Below, one piece after another: positions 7,833 to 16,059 of a stretch of 42,299 bases of DNA. The notes beneath the pieces are model-generated. The model searched no databases. It was not told the DNA's origin and saw only the letters and a program-made list of their open reading frames with translations. This DNA is from an uncultured Lachnospiraceae bacterium (GTDB taxonomy: Bacteria > Bacillota > Clostridia > Lachnospirales > Lachnospiraceae): the NCBI GenBank assembly GCA_947063675.1, contig CAMSTM010000009.1:1-42299 (forward strand), given 5' to 3'. The position numbers were made by a program, and so were the translations under genes. Numbering within the stretch: position 1 is the stretch's first letter; every line of letters starts with the position of its first letter.

Positions 7833-9977
7833 TTACAGCTTTTCCGTCTTTTCTGCGGATACCGTCAGGCAAACCGGCTCCCCGCCGGTCAGCGCCGCGC
7901 TCCTTTTATCCGGCTGCTGCATTCCCACATATACGGTATAAACGCCTTTTTCAAGAACCAGCTCCGCTTCCTCATTATAAAGCGCGAAAGCCCGTGCATC
8001 CAGCGTAACCTCCGCTTCCTTTTCCTCTCCGGGCTCAAGATACATCTTCCGCAGTCCCTTTAACTGGAAATTCGGCACGGAAAGAGTACCGCCCGCCGCT
8101 CCCGAAAACTTTACATACACCTGAACCGTCTCTCCGCCAGCCACTGCGCCGGTATTTTTAATTTTTGCACTGACCTTTATCTCGCTGTCCGCCGCTATTT
8201 TTTCCGAAGAAAGCTTCACATCCCTCAGGGCAAAGGAGGTGTAGGACAGGCCGAATCCGAAAGGATAAAGCGCCTCCTTTTCCATATAGCGGTAGGTTCT
8301 GTTTTTCATGGAATAGTCCGTAAACTCCGGCAGTTCCTCCGTTGTGCGGTAAAAAGTCACCGGCAGTTTTCCCTCCGGACTGTAAGCGCCAAAAAGCAGT
8401 TCCGCCACGGCCCTTCCGCCCGCGGCTCCGGGATACCACGCCTGGATAATGGCGGGAATGTGGGAATCCTCCCAGTTAAGCGCCATGGCCGACCCTGTCA
8501 TGGAAACCAGAATTACCGGCTTTCCGCTCTTAAACGCCGCACGAAGCACCTCGCTCTGCAGACCGGGGAACTTAAGGTCTAACTTGTCCCCACTTGCAAA
8601 CTCATTTCCGGCGTCCCCTTCTTCCCCTTCAATGGTGGAATCCAGTCCCAACACCGCCACCACCACGTCGCTGACAGAACACACTGCTTTCACTTCCGAA
8701 ATCCGGTCGTTGGCCATGGCAAGCCCGCTGGTTCTGTCCTCAAACAAATGACACCCCTCGGAGTACAGCACCCTCGCCCTGCCGCTCACATAATCCTCTA
8801 TTCCCTCCAGGACGGTCACATAGCGGGACGCCGTTCCCTCATAGTTTCCTACCAACGCTTTCCGGGAATCCGCATTGGGGCCAATCACACCGATTGTCTT
8901 TATTTTATCCAAATCAAGGGGCAGAAGATTGCCCTCATTTTTCAGAAGCACCAGACTCTTTCTGGCAATTTCCAGATTGACGGCTTTATTTTCGTCTGTA
9001 TCCACCTGCTCATACCCGATGGCGTCGAAAGGAACCGCTCCCCTCTCCTCGAACATTCCCAGCTTCATACGGCATTCCATCAGATTCGTCACCGCTTCGT
9101 CCAGACGCTCTTCGTCCACATAGCCGCCCCGCACGGCGTCAAGCAGGTTGGGGAACATACAGCCGCAGTTAACGTCACAGCCGTTGTTCATTGCCATTGC
9201 CGCCGATTCAAGGGGCGTCTTCGTTATCTTATGGTTTTCATGGAAATCCTTAACGGCCCAGCAGTCGCTGACCACGTGGCCTTCAAATCCCCATTCCTGC
9301 CTTAAAATGGTAAGAAGCAGCGTCCGGCTTCCGCAGCAGGGCTCCCCGTTAGTGCGGTTATAGGCTCCCATTACCGCCTCCACACCCGCCTCCTGCACAC
9401 AGGCTTTAAACGCCGGAAGGTAGGTTTCGTACATATCCTGTCTCGAAACCTCCGCATTGAAGCTGTGGCGCAGCTTTTCCGGACCGGAATGCACCGCAAA
9501 ATGCTTGGCGCAGGCCGCCGCTTTCATAAAGCCCTCCTGCTCCTTTTGAAGTCCCTTGATAAAGCGGACTCCCATTCTGGAAGTCAGGTAAGGGTCTTCC
9601 CCATATGTTTCCTGCCCCCGGCCCCAGCGCGGGTCCCTGAATATGTTCACGTTGGGCGCCCAGAAAGTAAGTCCTTTATAAATGTCCCTGTCCCCCGCCT
9701 CCTTTTGCGCATTGTATTTGGCCCTGGCCTCGGTTGCGATAATCTCCGCCATTTTTCCCGCCAAATCCTCGTCAAAGGTGGCTGCAACGCCGATTGCCTG
9801 GGGAAATACCGTTGCCGTTCCCGCCCTTGCAACGCCGTGTAAGGCCTCGTTCCACCAGTTATAGGCGGGAATGCCGAGCCGTTCGACGGCAGGCGCGTTG
9901 TAAAGGGTCTGTCCCACCTTTTCCTCCAGCGTCATCTGTGCCACCAGGGCGGCGGCACGCTCACGATATTTGCTCAT
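7833..9977 (-). CDS. GH3 beta-xylosidase/beta-glucosidase-like glycosidase
   Basis: This 714-residue family 3 glycoside hydrolase has three parts: the N-terminal barrel with the nucleophile D238 in VVSDCW, the alpha/beta C-terminal domain (about 330-570), and a fibronectin III-like domain (about 600-700). The YNWWNEALHGVA segment near residue 40 is typical of GH3 xylosidases of the Bxl/plant XYL type. KHFAVHSGPE (158-167) is a conserved substrate-binding region. There is no signal peptide, so it acts on imported oligosaccharides in the cytosol. The ATG at 9977 has AAAGGAG 7 nt upstream. It starts 15 nt after AAA-ATPase copy 2 with no visible terminator or promoter between them. The nearby GH120 xylosidase supports a xylo-oligosaccharide substrate, but beta-glucosidase activity cannot be excluded. 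Confidence 0.88.
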   Translation of the reverse strand: MSKYRERAAALVAQMTLEEKVGQTLYNAPAVERLGIPAYNWWNEALHGVARAGTATVFPQAIGVAATFDEDLAGKMAEIIATEARAKYNAQKEAGDRDIYKGLTFWAPNVNIFRDPRWGRGQETYGEDPYLTSRMGVRFIKGLQKEQEGFMKAAACAKHFAVHSGPEKLRHSFNAEVSRQDMYETYLPAFKACVQEAGVEAVMGAYNRTNGEPCCGSRTLLLTILRQEWGFEGHVVSDCWAVKDFHENHKITKTPLESAAMAMNNGCDVNCGCMFPNLLDAVRGGYVDEERLDEAVTNLMECRMKLGMFEERGAVPFDAIGYEQVDTDENKAVNLEIARKSLVLLKNEGNLLPLDLDKIKTIGVIGPNADSRKALVGNYEGTASRYVTVLEGIEDYVSGRARVLYSEGCHLFEDRTSGLAMANDRISEVKAVCSVSDVVVAVLGLDSTIEGEEGDAGNEFASGDKLDLKFPGLQSEVLRAAFKSGKPVILVSMTGSAMALNWEDSHIPAIIQAWYPGAAGGRAVAELLFGAYSPEGKLPVTFYRTTEELPEFTDYSMKNRTYRYMEKEALYPFGFGLSYTSFALRDVKLSSEKIAADSEIKVSAKIKNTGAVAGGETVQVYVKFSGAAGGTLSVPNFQLKGLRKMYLEPGEEKEAEVTLDARAFALYNEEAELVLEKGVYTVYVGMQQPDKRSAALTGGEPVCLTVSAEKTEKL

Positions 9978-9992
9978 TTTGATTCTCCTTTT

Positions 9993-11678
9993 TTATTTCA
10001 TGCTGTTTTCTGCTTTTATCAGACACTGCTTCTCGAAAAAGGCGGCGCCGTAGTACAGGACCTTTTCGTAGCCTCTCATAATCTCTCTTCCATACTGCCG
10101 TCTTTTAATCTGCAAAATGGCTTCGAGACAGTCCTTTTCCATTCTGTCCTCCCCCTTAGAGCGTTTTACCTCTATAACCATTGCCCTGCGTTTTCCCCTG
10201 TCTTTCACAATAATATCCGCACGCCCCGTCCCCTGCTCGGAATTGGAGACCACCTCGTAACCGGCTCCCGCAAACAGTCCTGCCACAAAAGCATGGTAAT
10301 AATCTTCCTTATAATCAAAATAACTGATAGTTTCAAATAAGATGTCCGTTACTTCCCGCGTAAGCCGCTTATCATCTCCATTCCACCACGCCTGAAAAAG
10401 TCCGGTTCTGTCCTGTCCCGAAATCGTATCTGTAAACCACTTCGCCACAGTCTCCGCAAAAAGGTTCCTGACCTCCTCATTGGGAATCCGCAAAACCATC
10501 TTCCCTGTCTCCGGTTGAAATCCCCCCGAACCGCTTTCAGGCTGCACTTCGGTCAGATATCCCGTCAGATACAGAATACTCCACAGATTTTCCTCTGTAG
10601 AACTGTCAAAATCATAGGTTAAATCCTCAAGAATATGTTCCCTGATTGCGCCTCCTGAAAGAAGCGTCTCAAACTTATCCTGCACCGGCAGATTTTTTCT
10701 GTCTATAAACCGGCGGATAATCTGATTATGACTGGTATCCTTCCAGTAATTGGCCGGCTTTGCCCCTTTGTCCTTCATAAGCATACTTACATGATTAATC
10801 ACATCCCAGGGGCAGTACACCTCCCTGCCGCCGAACAGATATCCGTCATACCATTTTTTAATTCCGTCAAGATGCTCCGAAAGACCGGCTTTCTGAAGCA
10901 GCGCCGCGACCTCCTCCTCCGTAAATCCAAAATATTGATTATACCACTTGGAAGAAACCGACCTTGCTATAAAATTGTTGGCTCCGGTAAAAATACTTTC
11001 TTTCGCTATGCGGAGACAACCTGTCACCACCGCAAACTTAAGCGCCGGATTTGTTTTCCAGACCATTCCCAGAAAATTCTGTATTACATTCAGCATCTTA
11101 AGATAGTAGCCGTTGTCATTTGCTTTTGCTAACGGCACATCGTATTCATCAATTAAAAGAATAACCGGCTTTCCAAAATGCGCTTCCATCATACGGATAA
11201 GCACCACCAGCGCCGTCTTTACATCCGTCAGAGTTCCTTCCTGATATTTAAGGCGTGAAAAAATTTTTCTGTCACTGTCCCGAACGCTTTCACTGTCAGC
11301 CAGATAATCATGCTCTCCGCACAGAGACGCGATGGAAAAGCAAAGCATATCATAAGCGTCTTCAAAAGTATCCCCGTTCACATCCTTTAAAGTCAAAAAT
11401 AATACCGGCCATTTGTTCATCCACTGTTCGCACAAATCCCGATTACCCGAAATCTCAAGTCCTTCAAATAAAGCCCCGCTGTCCTTTCTGATATCAAAAA
11501 AACTGGCAAGCATGCTCATGGTCAGCGTCTTTCCGAAACGCCGGGGACGGGTAATCAAATTTACTTTAAAATTTTCTTCCAAAAGTTCTCTGATAAAACC
11601 GGTCTTATCGATATAGTAGCAATCGCTCTCACGTACCTTATCAAAAAGGTCAAATCCTAACGGCAATTTTATCCCCAC
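9993..11678 (-). CDS. AAA-ATPase-like / PD-(D/E)XK nuclease-fold protein (copy 2)
   Basis: About 561 residues of the same family as the genes at 131 and 16060 (PF09820 plus PF08011), but clearly more divergent from them. It has the RPRRFGKT P-loop variant, the Walker B PVILLIDEYDVP, and the C-terminal GRADIIV...MVIEVKRSK nuclease-fold motif. The frame is open to an ATG at 11708, but that codon lacks an SD and lies only about 3 nt from the predicted transcription start. The GTG at 11678, with AAAGGAG 10 nt upstream, is therefore the likelier start; the encoded GIKLPLGFDLF also aligns with the N terminus of the other copies. GH3, DUF2264 and pyrCKD follow without a visible terminator. Function is not known. 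Confidence 0.85.
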   Translation of the reverse strand: MGIKLPLGFDLFDKVRESDCYYIDKTGFIRELLEENFKVNLITRPRRFGKTLTMSMLASFFDIRKDSGALFEGLEISGNRDLCEQWMNKWPVLFLTLKDVNGDTFEDAYDMLCFSIASLCGEHDYLADSESVRDSDRKIFSRLKYQEGTLTDVKTALVVLIRMMEAHFGKPVILLIDEYDVPLAKANDNGYYLKMLNVIQNFLGMVWKTNPALKFAVVTGCLRIAKESIFTGANNFIARSVSSKWYNQYFGFTEEEVAALLQKAGLSEHLDGIKKWYDGYLFGGREVYCPWDVINHVSMLMKDKGAKPANYWKDTSHNQIIRRFIDRKNLPVQDKFETLLSGGAIREHILEDLTYDFDSSTEENLWSILYLTGYLTEVQPESGSGGFQPETGKMVLRIPNEEVRNLFAETVAKWFTDTISGQDRTGLFQAWWNGDDKRLTREVTDILFETISYFDYKEDYYHAFVAGLFAGAGYEVVSNSEQGTGRADIIVKDRGKRRAMVIEVKRSKGEDRMEKDCLEAILQIKRRQYGREIMRGYEKVLYYGAAFFEKQCLIKAENSMK

Positions 11679-11717
11679 AATTTTGGCGCTCCTTTCTGCC
11701 TCTGTCATTCTATTATC

Positions 11718-11746
11718 ATTCTATCATGTAAAAACTTACTCCACAA
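11718..11746 (-). promoter_or_regulatory. Promoter before AAA-ATPase copy 2
   Basis: TTGTGG (11741-11746), a 17-bp spacer and TAGAAT (11718-11723) with an extended -10 TGA just upstream. Transcription would start near 11711. This is the only promoter I can see for the whole AAA-GH3-DUF2264-pyrCKD run. Confidence 0.6.
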
Positions 11747-11752
11747 GAAAAT

Positions 11753-11770
11753 AAAAAGCGGCAAAGCCGC
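11753..11770 (-). terminator. Terminator of the AAA_14/DUF4143 gene
   Basis: Minus-strand GCGGC, TTT, GCCGC (11770-11758) followed by TTTTTATTTTC. It is compact and GC-rich, 52 nt past the stop codon at 11823, and immediately precedes the promoter at 11718-11746. Confidence 0.8.
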
Positions 11771-11822
11771 CGGAATCCGCAGCAGCGCCCTCTCCTGCGC
11801 ACTATTTTTGCTGTCCGGCATA

Positions 11823-13076
11823 TCAAAATTCCAGGCTGTCTGAATTCAGCAGAAAATACCTCATTCCCATAATGACAAAGCCTTCTTCATTTCTCCAGGG
11901 TTTCGCCGTTCCGCCTACTATCACTATTTTTTTAAAGGAATCTGGAATATTGCGCAGAGAATAAAATTCCTGAGTCTGCTTTTCTTTTGATGTCATATCA
12001 TAAGCGACCTGGATATAATATCTCTGGCTTCCCTGGTTTACAACAAAATCAACTTCAAGCTGCTTGCGGACACGTTTTCTTTCCTGATTTTTTCCATACA
12101 AATCTATAATGCCAGTATCAACATTATATCCGCGAATGAGTAATTCGTTATAAACAATATTTTCCATAATATGGGTCGGTTCCTGCTGCCGGAAGTTCAG
12201 TCTTGCATTTCTAAGACCTATATCCGTAAAATAATACTTTAAATTAGCGCCAATATATTTTCTTCCTTTAATATCATAACGATTGGATTTCGAAATCAGA
12301 AATGCCTCCTCAAGATAATCAATATGTTTGGATATTGTTTTATTCGTATAGCTGAGCTGACGTTCACTTGCAAAGGTATTGGAAATCCTGGTGGGGTTCG
12401 TGGGCGCCCCGATGGCAGAAGCAAGAATATCAACCAGTGTTCCAAGCCCATCCGAACTTTGGATGCCGTTTCTTTCAACTACATCCTTCAAATATACATT
12501 CGTGAAAATATTTTTCAGATATTCTGCTTTCTGACGCTCCGTCTGAAAACCAGCGACCAGGGGCAGCCCTCCGTAAATCATGTAATCATTCCATGCGTCC
12601 TCATATTCTCCATCATAAACGGAATAAAATTCTGCAAAAGAAAGCGGATAAACCCTTATTTCATCTCCTCTACCCCGAAATTCCGTTATAATATCACTGG
12701 ACAAAAATCTGGAATTGCTTCCGGTCACATAAATATCAATATTGCTTATACGCAGGAGACCATTCAACATTTCTTCAAATCGCGGCATAAATTGTATTTC
12801 ATCCAAAAGCAGATAATAGTTTTCTTTATCTTTCATGGCAGTTTTCACGTACTGGTTGCATGCCCTGGGATTTCTCAGTTCTTCATTTTCAATGCTGTCT
12901 AAAGCAATCTCAATGATGTGGTTTTCGTTTACCCCATTTTCCATCAAATACTTTTTAAATATGTTAAACAGCAAAAATGATTTTCCGCATCTTCGTATAC
13001 CTGTAATAACCTTTATCATCCCATTATTTTTTCGCAGAATAAGCTGATTAAGATATTCATTTCTTTCAATTTCCAT
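11823..13076 (-). CDS. AAA_14 / DUF4143 ATP-binding protein
   Basis: This 417-residue protein has an N-terminal AAA_14 ATPase with P-loop GIRRCGKS (26-33) and Walker B LLLDE (88-92), and a C-terminal DUF4143 domain. That C-terminal domain resembles the PD-(D/E)XK fold: LEVDFVV followed by YYIQVAY, where the usual E-x-K is replaced by Q-V-A, so nuclease activity is doubtful. The family is widespread and often multicopy in anaerobes; its function is not established. The start at 13076 has AAGGAG 7 nt upstream. It has its own promoter (13124-13152) and terminator (11753-11770), so it is a single-gene unit. It is AT-richer than its neighbours, which may indicate separate acquisition. No signal peptide. 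Confidence 0.88.
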   Translation of the reverse strand: MEIERNEYLNQLILRKNNGMIKVITGIRRCGKSFLLFNIFKKYLMENGVNENHIIEIALDSIENEELRNPRACNQYVKTAMKDKENYYLLLDEIQFMPRFEEMLNGLLRISNIDIYVTGSNSRFLSSDIITEFRGRGDEIRVYPLSFAEFYSVYDGEYEDAWNDYMIYGGLPLVAGFQTERQKAEYLKNIFTNVYLKDVVERNGIQSSDGLGTLVDILASAIGAPTNPTRISNTFASERQLSYTNKTISKHIDYLEEAFLISKSNRYDIKGRKYIGANLKYYFTDIGLRNARLNFRQQEPTHIMENIVYNELLIRGYNVDTGIIDLYGKNQERKRVRKQLEVDFVVNQGSQRYYIQVAYDMTSKEKQTQEFYSLRNIPDSFKKIVIVGGTAKPWRNEEGFVIMGMRYFLLNSDSLEF

Positions 13077-13123
13077 CCATCCACTCCTTATTATTGTGCA
13101 AATACATATTTTTTAGTAATACT

Positions 13124-13152
13124 ATTTTATAGCAGAAATAAAATTCTTTCAA
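13124..13152 (-). promoter_or_regulatory. Promoter of the AAA_14/DUF4143 gene
   Basis: TTGAAA (13147-13152), a 17-bp spacer and TAAAAT (13124-13129) in an AT-rich stretch. An overlapping TATAAA at 13126-13131 is an alternative -10. The leader is about 40 nt. Confidence 0.55.
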
Positions 13153-13228
13153 GATTTCATTCCTATTTTTTGTGCATTTACACAATTTTATGTACTTCCG
13201 GTGTGTAATACTTAAAACAGCCATATTG

Positions 13229-13261
13229 TAAAGAATGCTTCCGGCAGCCGCCAGAAGCATT
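13229..13261 (-). terminator. Terminator of the GH120 gene
   Basis: Minus-strand AATGCTTCTGGC (13261-13250), loop GGCT, GCCGGAAGCATT (13245-13234): twelve pairs including one G-U. It is followed by CTTTAC on the minus strand and by TTTGTTTTC on the plus strand. It lies 53 nt past the GH120 stop. The T-tract is stronger on the plus strand, so it may work in both directions. Confidence 0.6.
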
Positions 13262-13314
13262 TGTTTTCAAAAACAATTTTTTTGGAAAAACCTCCGTTCA
13301 TAAATCCACGCTTA

Positions 13315-15264
13315 CTATTCTTTCGGCCATACCTTTATGCGGTTCTGGCCTTCCTTTAATTCCGCAAAGGGCCCGGCCAGCGTCTCGCCGTTCCACATCT
13401 TTCCAAGATAATCACTGTCAAAGAAAATTTCTTTTCCCTCCGGCGTCTCATAAGCCGCTTCCACAATACGTACCATGCCAAGGTCGGACGAGCCCAGCTC
13501 TCCCTCAATTTTTTTGAGCATTTCCGCTCCTGCCGTTAGCTCAAGATAAGTTCCGTCCGCTTCCTCCACAATACGCACGTCGGGATTGGCATCGGAGACA
13601 GCACACTCCTTTTCTCTCTCAAAAGGCTTTGCGCCATTTAAATAGCAGTTGTTATCAATATAAACCGGCTGCTTTACCAGCACATACATTTCCAAATCGC
13701 CTACGCCCTTTGCAAGGACCTCATCAATATACTCTTCCAGAGAGGTAGTGCTTCCCTCATAGCCTTCCGTGCCGCAGGTAGACTGCTCTGTGTAAATCTG
13801 CGCCCCGCCCAGGAAAATGTTCCGGTACAGCCTGTCGTCGCCGCCGTAAACCACCGTGGTTCCCGCAACTTCTGTGGTGTGGGGATAATGATAAGGAGTG
13901 GAGCGGTCGGGCACCGGCTCCCTGCGCATGGTTCCGCAGCAGAGATTGTGCACATAAGCGCCGCCCTGAGCGATATTGTCAAAATTGTATTCGGAAGCAA
14001 AAATATTGTTGTCCACAATATAAGGGCCGTGGGTTACCTCCACCATCAAATCCCTGTCATTGTTGTAATACAGATTTTTGCTCACCCGCGTCCCCTGCGC
14101 CTGCCAGTCAAGCCATGTCCCAAGAGTGCAGTTGTGGATATTATTGTGGTGAATCTGGACGTCGATTGCGGCATGGAGCTTGATTCCCGCGATTTCATAC
14201 CCGAAGTACTCGTGCTTCACCGCAATATTATAAATATGATTGCCATAAATTTCGCTGAACACGCATCCCATATGACCCACGATTCCGTTCTGTCCGCAGT
14301 CGTAAATCACATTGTTGCGCACAATATGGGAGCCAATGGTTTCCTTGCTCCAGCCGATATGCCTCGCCCGGAAAACCGCTTCCATCTGATACTGGTAGCC
14401 CGGCTTTCTATGCGTTCTGGTACACAGGTTATGCCCTGTGGACTCCTCCTTGCCGATACTGATTCCGCTGCATTTTGCGTCATGGATGATATTGTTTTCG
14501 ATTATCCAGCCCTTGCTCCAGTTCGCCCCTAAAAGCCCCGGCTGGTCGGCTGTGGGCGGCGTCCACGGGCAGGCCGCCTGCGCCATCTCAAAGCCGGATA
14601 CCGTAATATAGTTTCTCCCCGTCTTTGCAGGATAAAAACAGCACTTGCGCACGTTAATTTCCGTCAGTTCCCTGTTAGGGTCAGCGCCCTGGAAATTGGC
14701 GTAAATCGTGGTATTTTCTTCGTCGCTCTCACAATACCACTGATAAACAGAATCCTCCGGGCAAAGCAGCGGCTCCGCGTGTTTTGTCCATGGCGGATTT
14801 ACGCCCTCTGTGCGCATTACGGGATTTTTCACCACATCAAGGTTCTTCGCCTCGTAGAAGGATTTTCCGTTCAGATACACGTCCCCCGTATGAAGAATGT
14901 CTCCTTCCGGCGCAATGAACCAGTCCCCGCCCAAAACCTCCTTATAAGGATTGTAGTCCCCGAACATCTCATTGGGTAAAACGGCTTTCCACACCGTTCC
15001 TTCAACATTTACCCAGTTATGAATCCTCTCCGAGCCCTTGATAATTACTTTTTCCCCTTCCGCAGCCCGGTAGGTAATGCGGCACACCTCGCTGCTGCCG
15101 CCGTTTTCCGGCTTCACCCATTCCCGATATTCCCCGCCGTGCACCGTTACAACGTCTCCCGGCATTGCAAGAGACGCCGCCCTTTGAATTGTTGCAAAAG
15201 GACGCTCCGCGCTTCCGTCGTTTCTGTCGTTTCCACTGACAGCCACATGATACTCTCTACCCAT
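13315..15264 (-). CDS. GH120 beta-xylosidase (parallel beta-helix)
   Basis: About 649 residues, matching the GH120 family typified by XylC of Thermoanaerobacterium saccharolyticum, a retaining beta-xylosidase on a right-handed parallel beta-helix. The N terminus has the pattern EYHVAVSGND...PFATIQRAA, and the core carries TADQPGLLGANWSKGW and AAIDVQIHHNNIH. The presumed nucleophile is D386 (in TWLDWQAQG) and the acid/base is E409 (in LMVEVTHGP), 23 residues apart as recalled for XylC D382/E405. The frame is open to 15342, but the ATG at 15264 has AGAGG 7-8 nt upstream and gives the family's N terminus. There is no signal peptide, so it is intracellular. It has its own promoter (15406-15434) and terminator. 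It would release xylose from short xylo-oligosaccharides together with the GH3 enzyme. Confidence 0.9.
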   Translation of the reverse strand: MGREYHVAVSGNDRNDGSAERPFATIQRAASLAMPGDVVTVHGGEYREWVKPENGGSSEVCRITYRAAEGEKVIIKGSERIHNWVNVEGTVWKAVLPNEMFGDYNPYKEVLGGDWFIAPEGDILHTGDVYLNGKSFYEAKNLDVVKNPVMRTEGVNPPWTKHAEPLLCPEDSVYQWYCESDEENTTIYANFQGADPNRELTEINVRKCCFYPAKTGRNYITVSGFEMAQAACPWTPPTADQPGLLGANWSKGWIIENNIIHDAKCSGISIGKEESTGHNLCTRTHRKPGYQYQMEAVFRARHIGWSKETIGSHIVRNNVIYDCGQNGIVGHMGCVFSEIYGNHIYNIAVKHEYFGYEIAGIKLHAAIDVQIHHNNIHNCTLGTWLDWQAQGTRVSKNLYYNNDRDLMVEVTHGPYIVDNNIFASEYNFDNIAQGGAYVHNLCCGTMRREPVPDRSTPYHYPHTTEVAGTTVVYGGDDRLYRNIFLGGAQIYTEQSTCGTEGYEGSTTSLEEYIDEVLAKGVGDLEMYVLVKQPVYIDNNCYLNGAKPFEREKECAVSDANPDVRIVEEADGTYLELTAGAEMLKKIEGELGSSDLGMVRIVEAAYETPEGKEIFFDSDYLGKMWNGETLAGPFAELKEGQNRIKVWPKE

Positions 15265-15365
15265 GATATTCCTCTTTTCTGCACTGCTTTTCTGTCCGTT
15301 CAAATGCATCGGCAATGCCTTTACCGGCGCGCCTGCGCCCATTTTATGCCTGCATAAAGCCGGAA

Positions 15366-15394
15366 AGCCTGCGGACGCAGTACCGACGCAGGCT
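15366..15394 (-). other. Stem-loop at the 5' end of the GH120 leader
   Basis: Minus-strand AGCCTGCG (15394-15387) pairs perfectly with CGCAGGCT (15373-15366) around a 13-nt loop. It begins about 5 nt after the predicted transcription start and lies 100 nt before the GH120 start codon. Without a T-tract it is not a convincing terminator; a 5' stabilising hairpin or a protein-binding leader element is possible. Confidence 0.4.
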
Positions 15395-15405
15395 CCTTAA
15401 GTTCC

Positions 15406-15434
15406 AGTATATCCGAAACCTAACAGGCTCTCAA
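15406..15434 (-). promoter_or_regulatory. Promoter of the GH120 xylosidase
   Basis: TTGAGA (15429-15434), a 17-bp spacer and TATACT (15406-15411). Transcription would start near 15399, giving a leader of about 135 nt that begins with the stem-loop at 15366-15394. I could not identify a catabolite-response element. Confidence 0.7.
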
Positions 15435-15500
15435 GACAATTATTGGGAGATTTTTCTTGAAAAATGTGTCCTCGCGCTCCGCCAGACAAACGGCAGGCTT

Positions 15501-15983
15501 CTAATTGAACACCACCGGCTTATCCAGAAATTCCGTCTTAATGACAATATACGGATAGGACGGGGAATTCTTTTTTACCCCTGTATCCGAAGGGTCCGGG
15601 CCAAGCAGCGTAGTATCCGCATAAATCGCGTTTTCCGTCAGATACAGCGCATTGACCACAATGCTGTAGCCGCCGCTTACCTGTTCCCCGTAGCCGATAC
15701 ATATGTACAGAAATCCGTTGTCCTGATAGGTCACTTTAAAGGCGTTTCCTTTCTTCTCCTCTATCACCGCCTTAAGCTCCCCGGGTATGTTTTCCTCTGC
15801 CAGTACCGTAAATTCCAAATCCTTTATCTTTTCCATGGGGTCTTTTTCTTTTGCGCAGCCTGTAAGCAGACAGACCGCAGTTGCCGCCAGAATACATACC
15901 GCATACCTTACGGCCCGCAGCAGGCACAGACTCCCTGTACAGCCGTTTTGTACGCCGCAATTTCGTATATGACTTTTTTTCAT
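15501..15983 (-). CDS. PrcB-domain lipoprotein
   Basis: This 160-residue protein has a long N-terminal region and a hydrophobic segment ending in the lipobox LLTGC (C43), so it is probably a membrane-anchored lipoprotein facing the cell wall. The mature part (about 55-160), with GELKAVIEEKK near its start and YIVIKTEFLDKPVVFN at its end, resembles the PrcB C-terminal family (PF14343), named for a component of the Treponema dentilisin protease complex. No partner protease of that type is nearby. The ATG at 15983 has AGGAGA upstream. It follows AAA-ATPase copy 3 by 76 nt with no clear terminator between them, so it may be co-transcribed with it. The function in Firmicutes is not known. Confidence 0.75.
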   Translation of the reverse strand: MKKSHIRNCGVQNGCTGSLCLLRAVRYAVCILAATAVCLLTGCAKEKDPMEKIKDLEFTVLAEENIPGELKAVIEEKKGNAFKVTYQDNGFLYICIGYGEQVSGGYSIVVNALYLTENAIYADTTLLGPDPSDTGVKKNSPSYPYIVIKTEFLDKPVVFN

Positions 15984-16059
15984 CCTGTCTCCTGAACCTT
16001 ATTTTCATTTCTTTTTACTAACTTATGTTAAGGCCGGTGAAAGAATGCTTTAAAATCTG

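Noticed and set aside
13066-13260. Small minus-strand open frame of 64 codons
   Set aside because: It overlaps the promoter, SD and start of the AAA_14/DUF4143 gene, lacks its own SD and has no recognisable features.
15366-15394. Terminator of the PrcB lipoprotein gene
   Set aside because: The hairpin lies downstream of a good promoter (15406-15434) and is not followed by a T-tract, so it is more likely in the GH120 leader.
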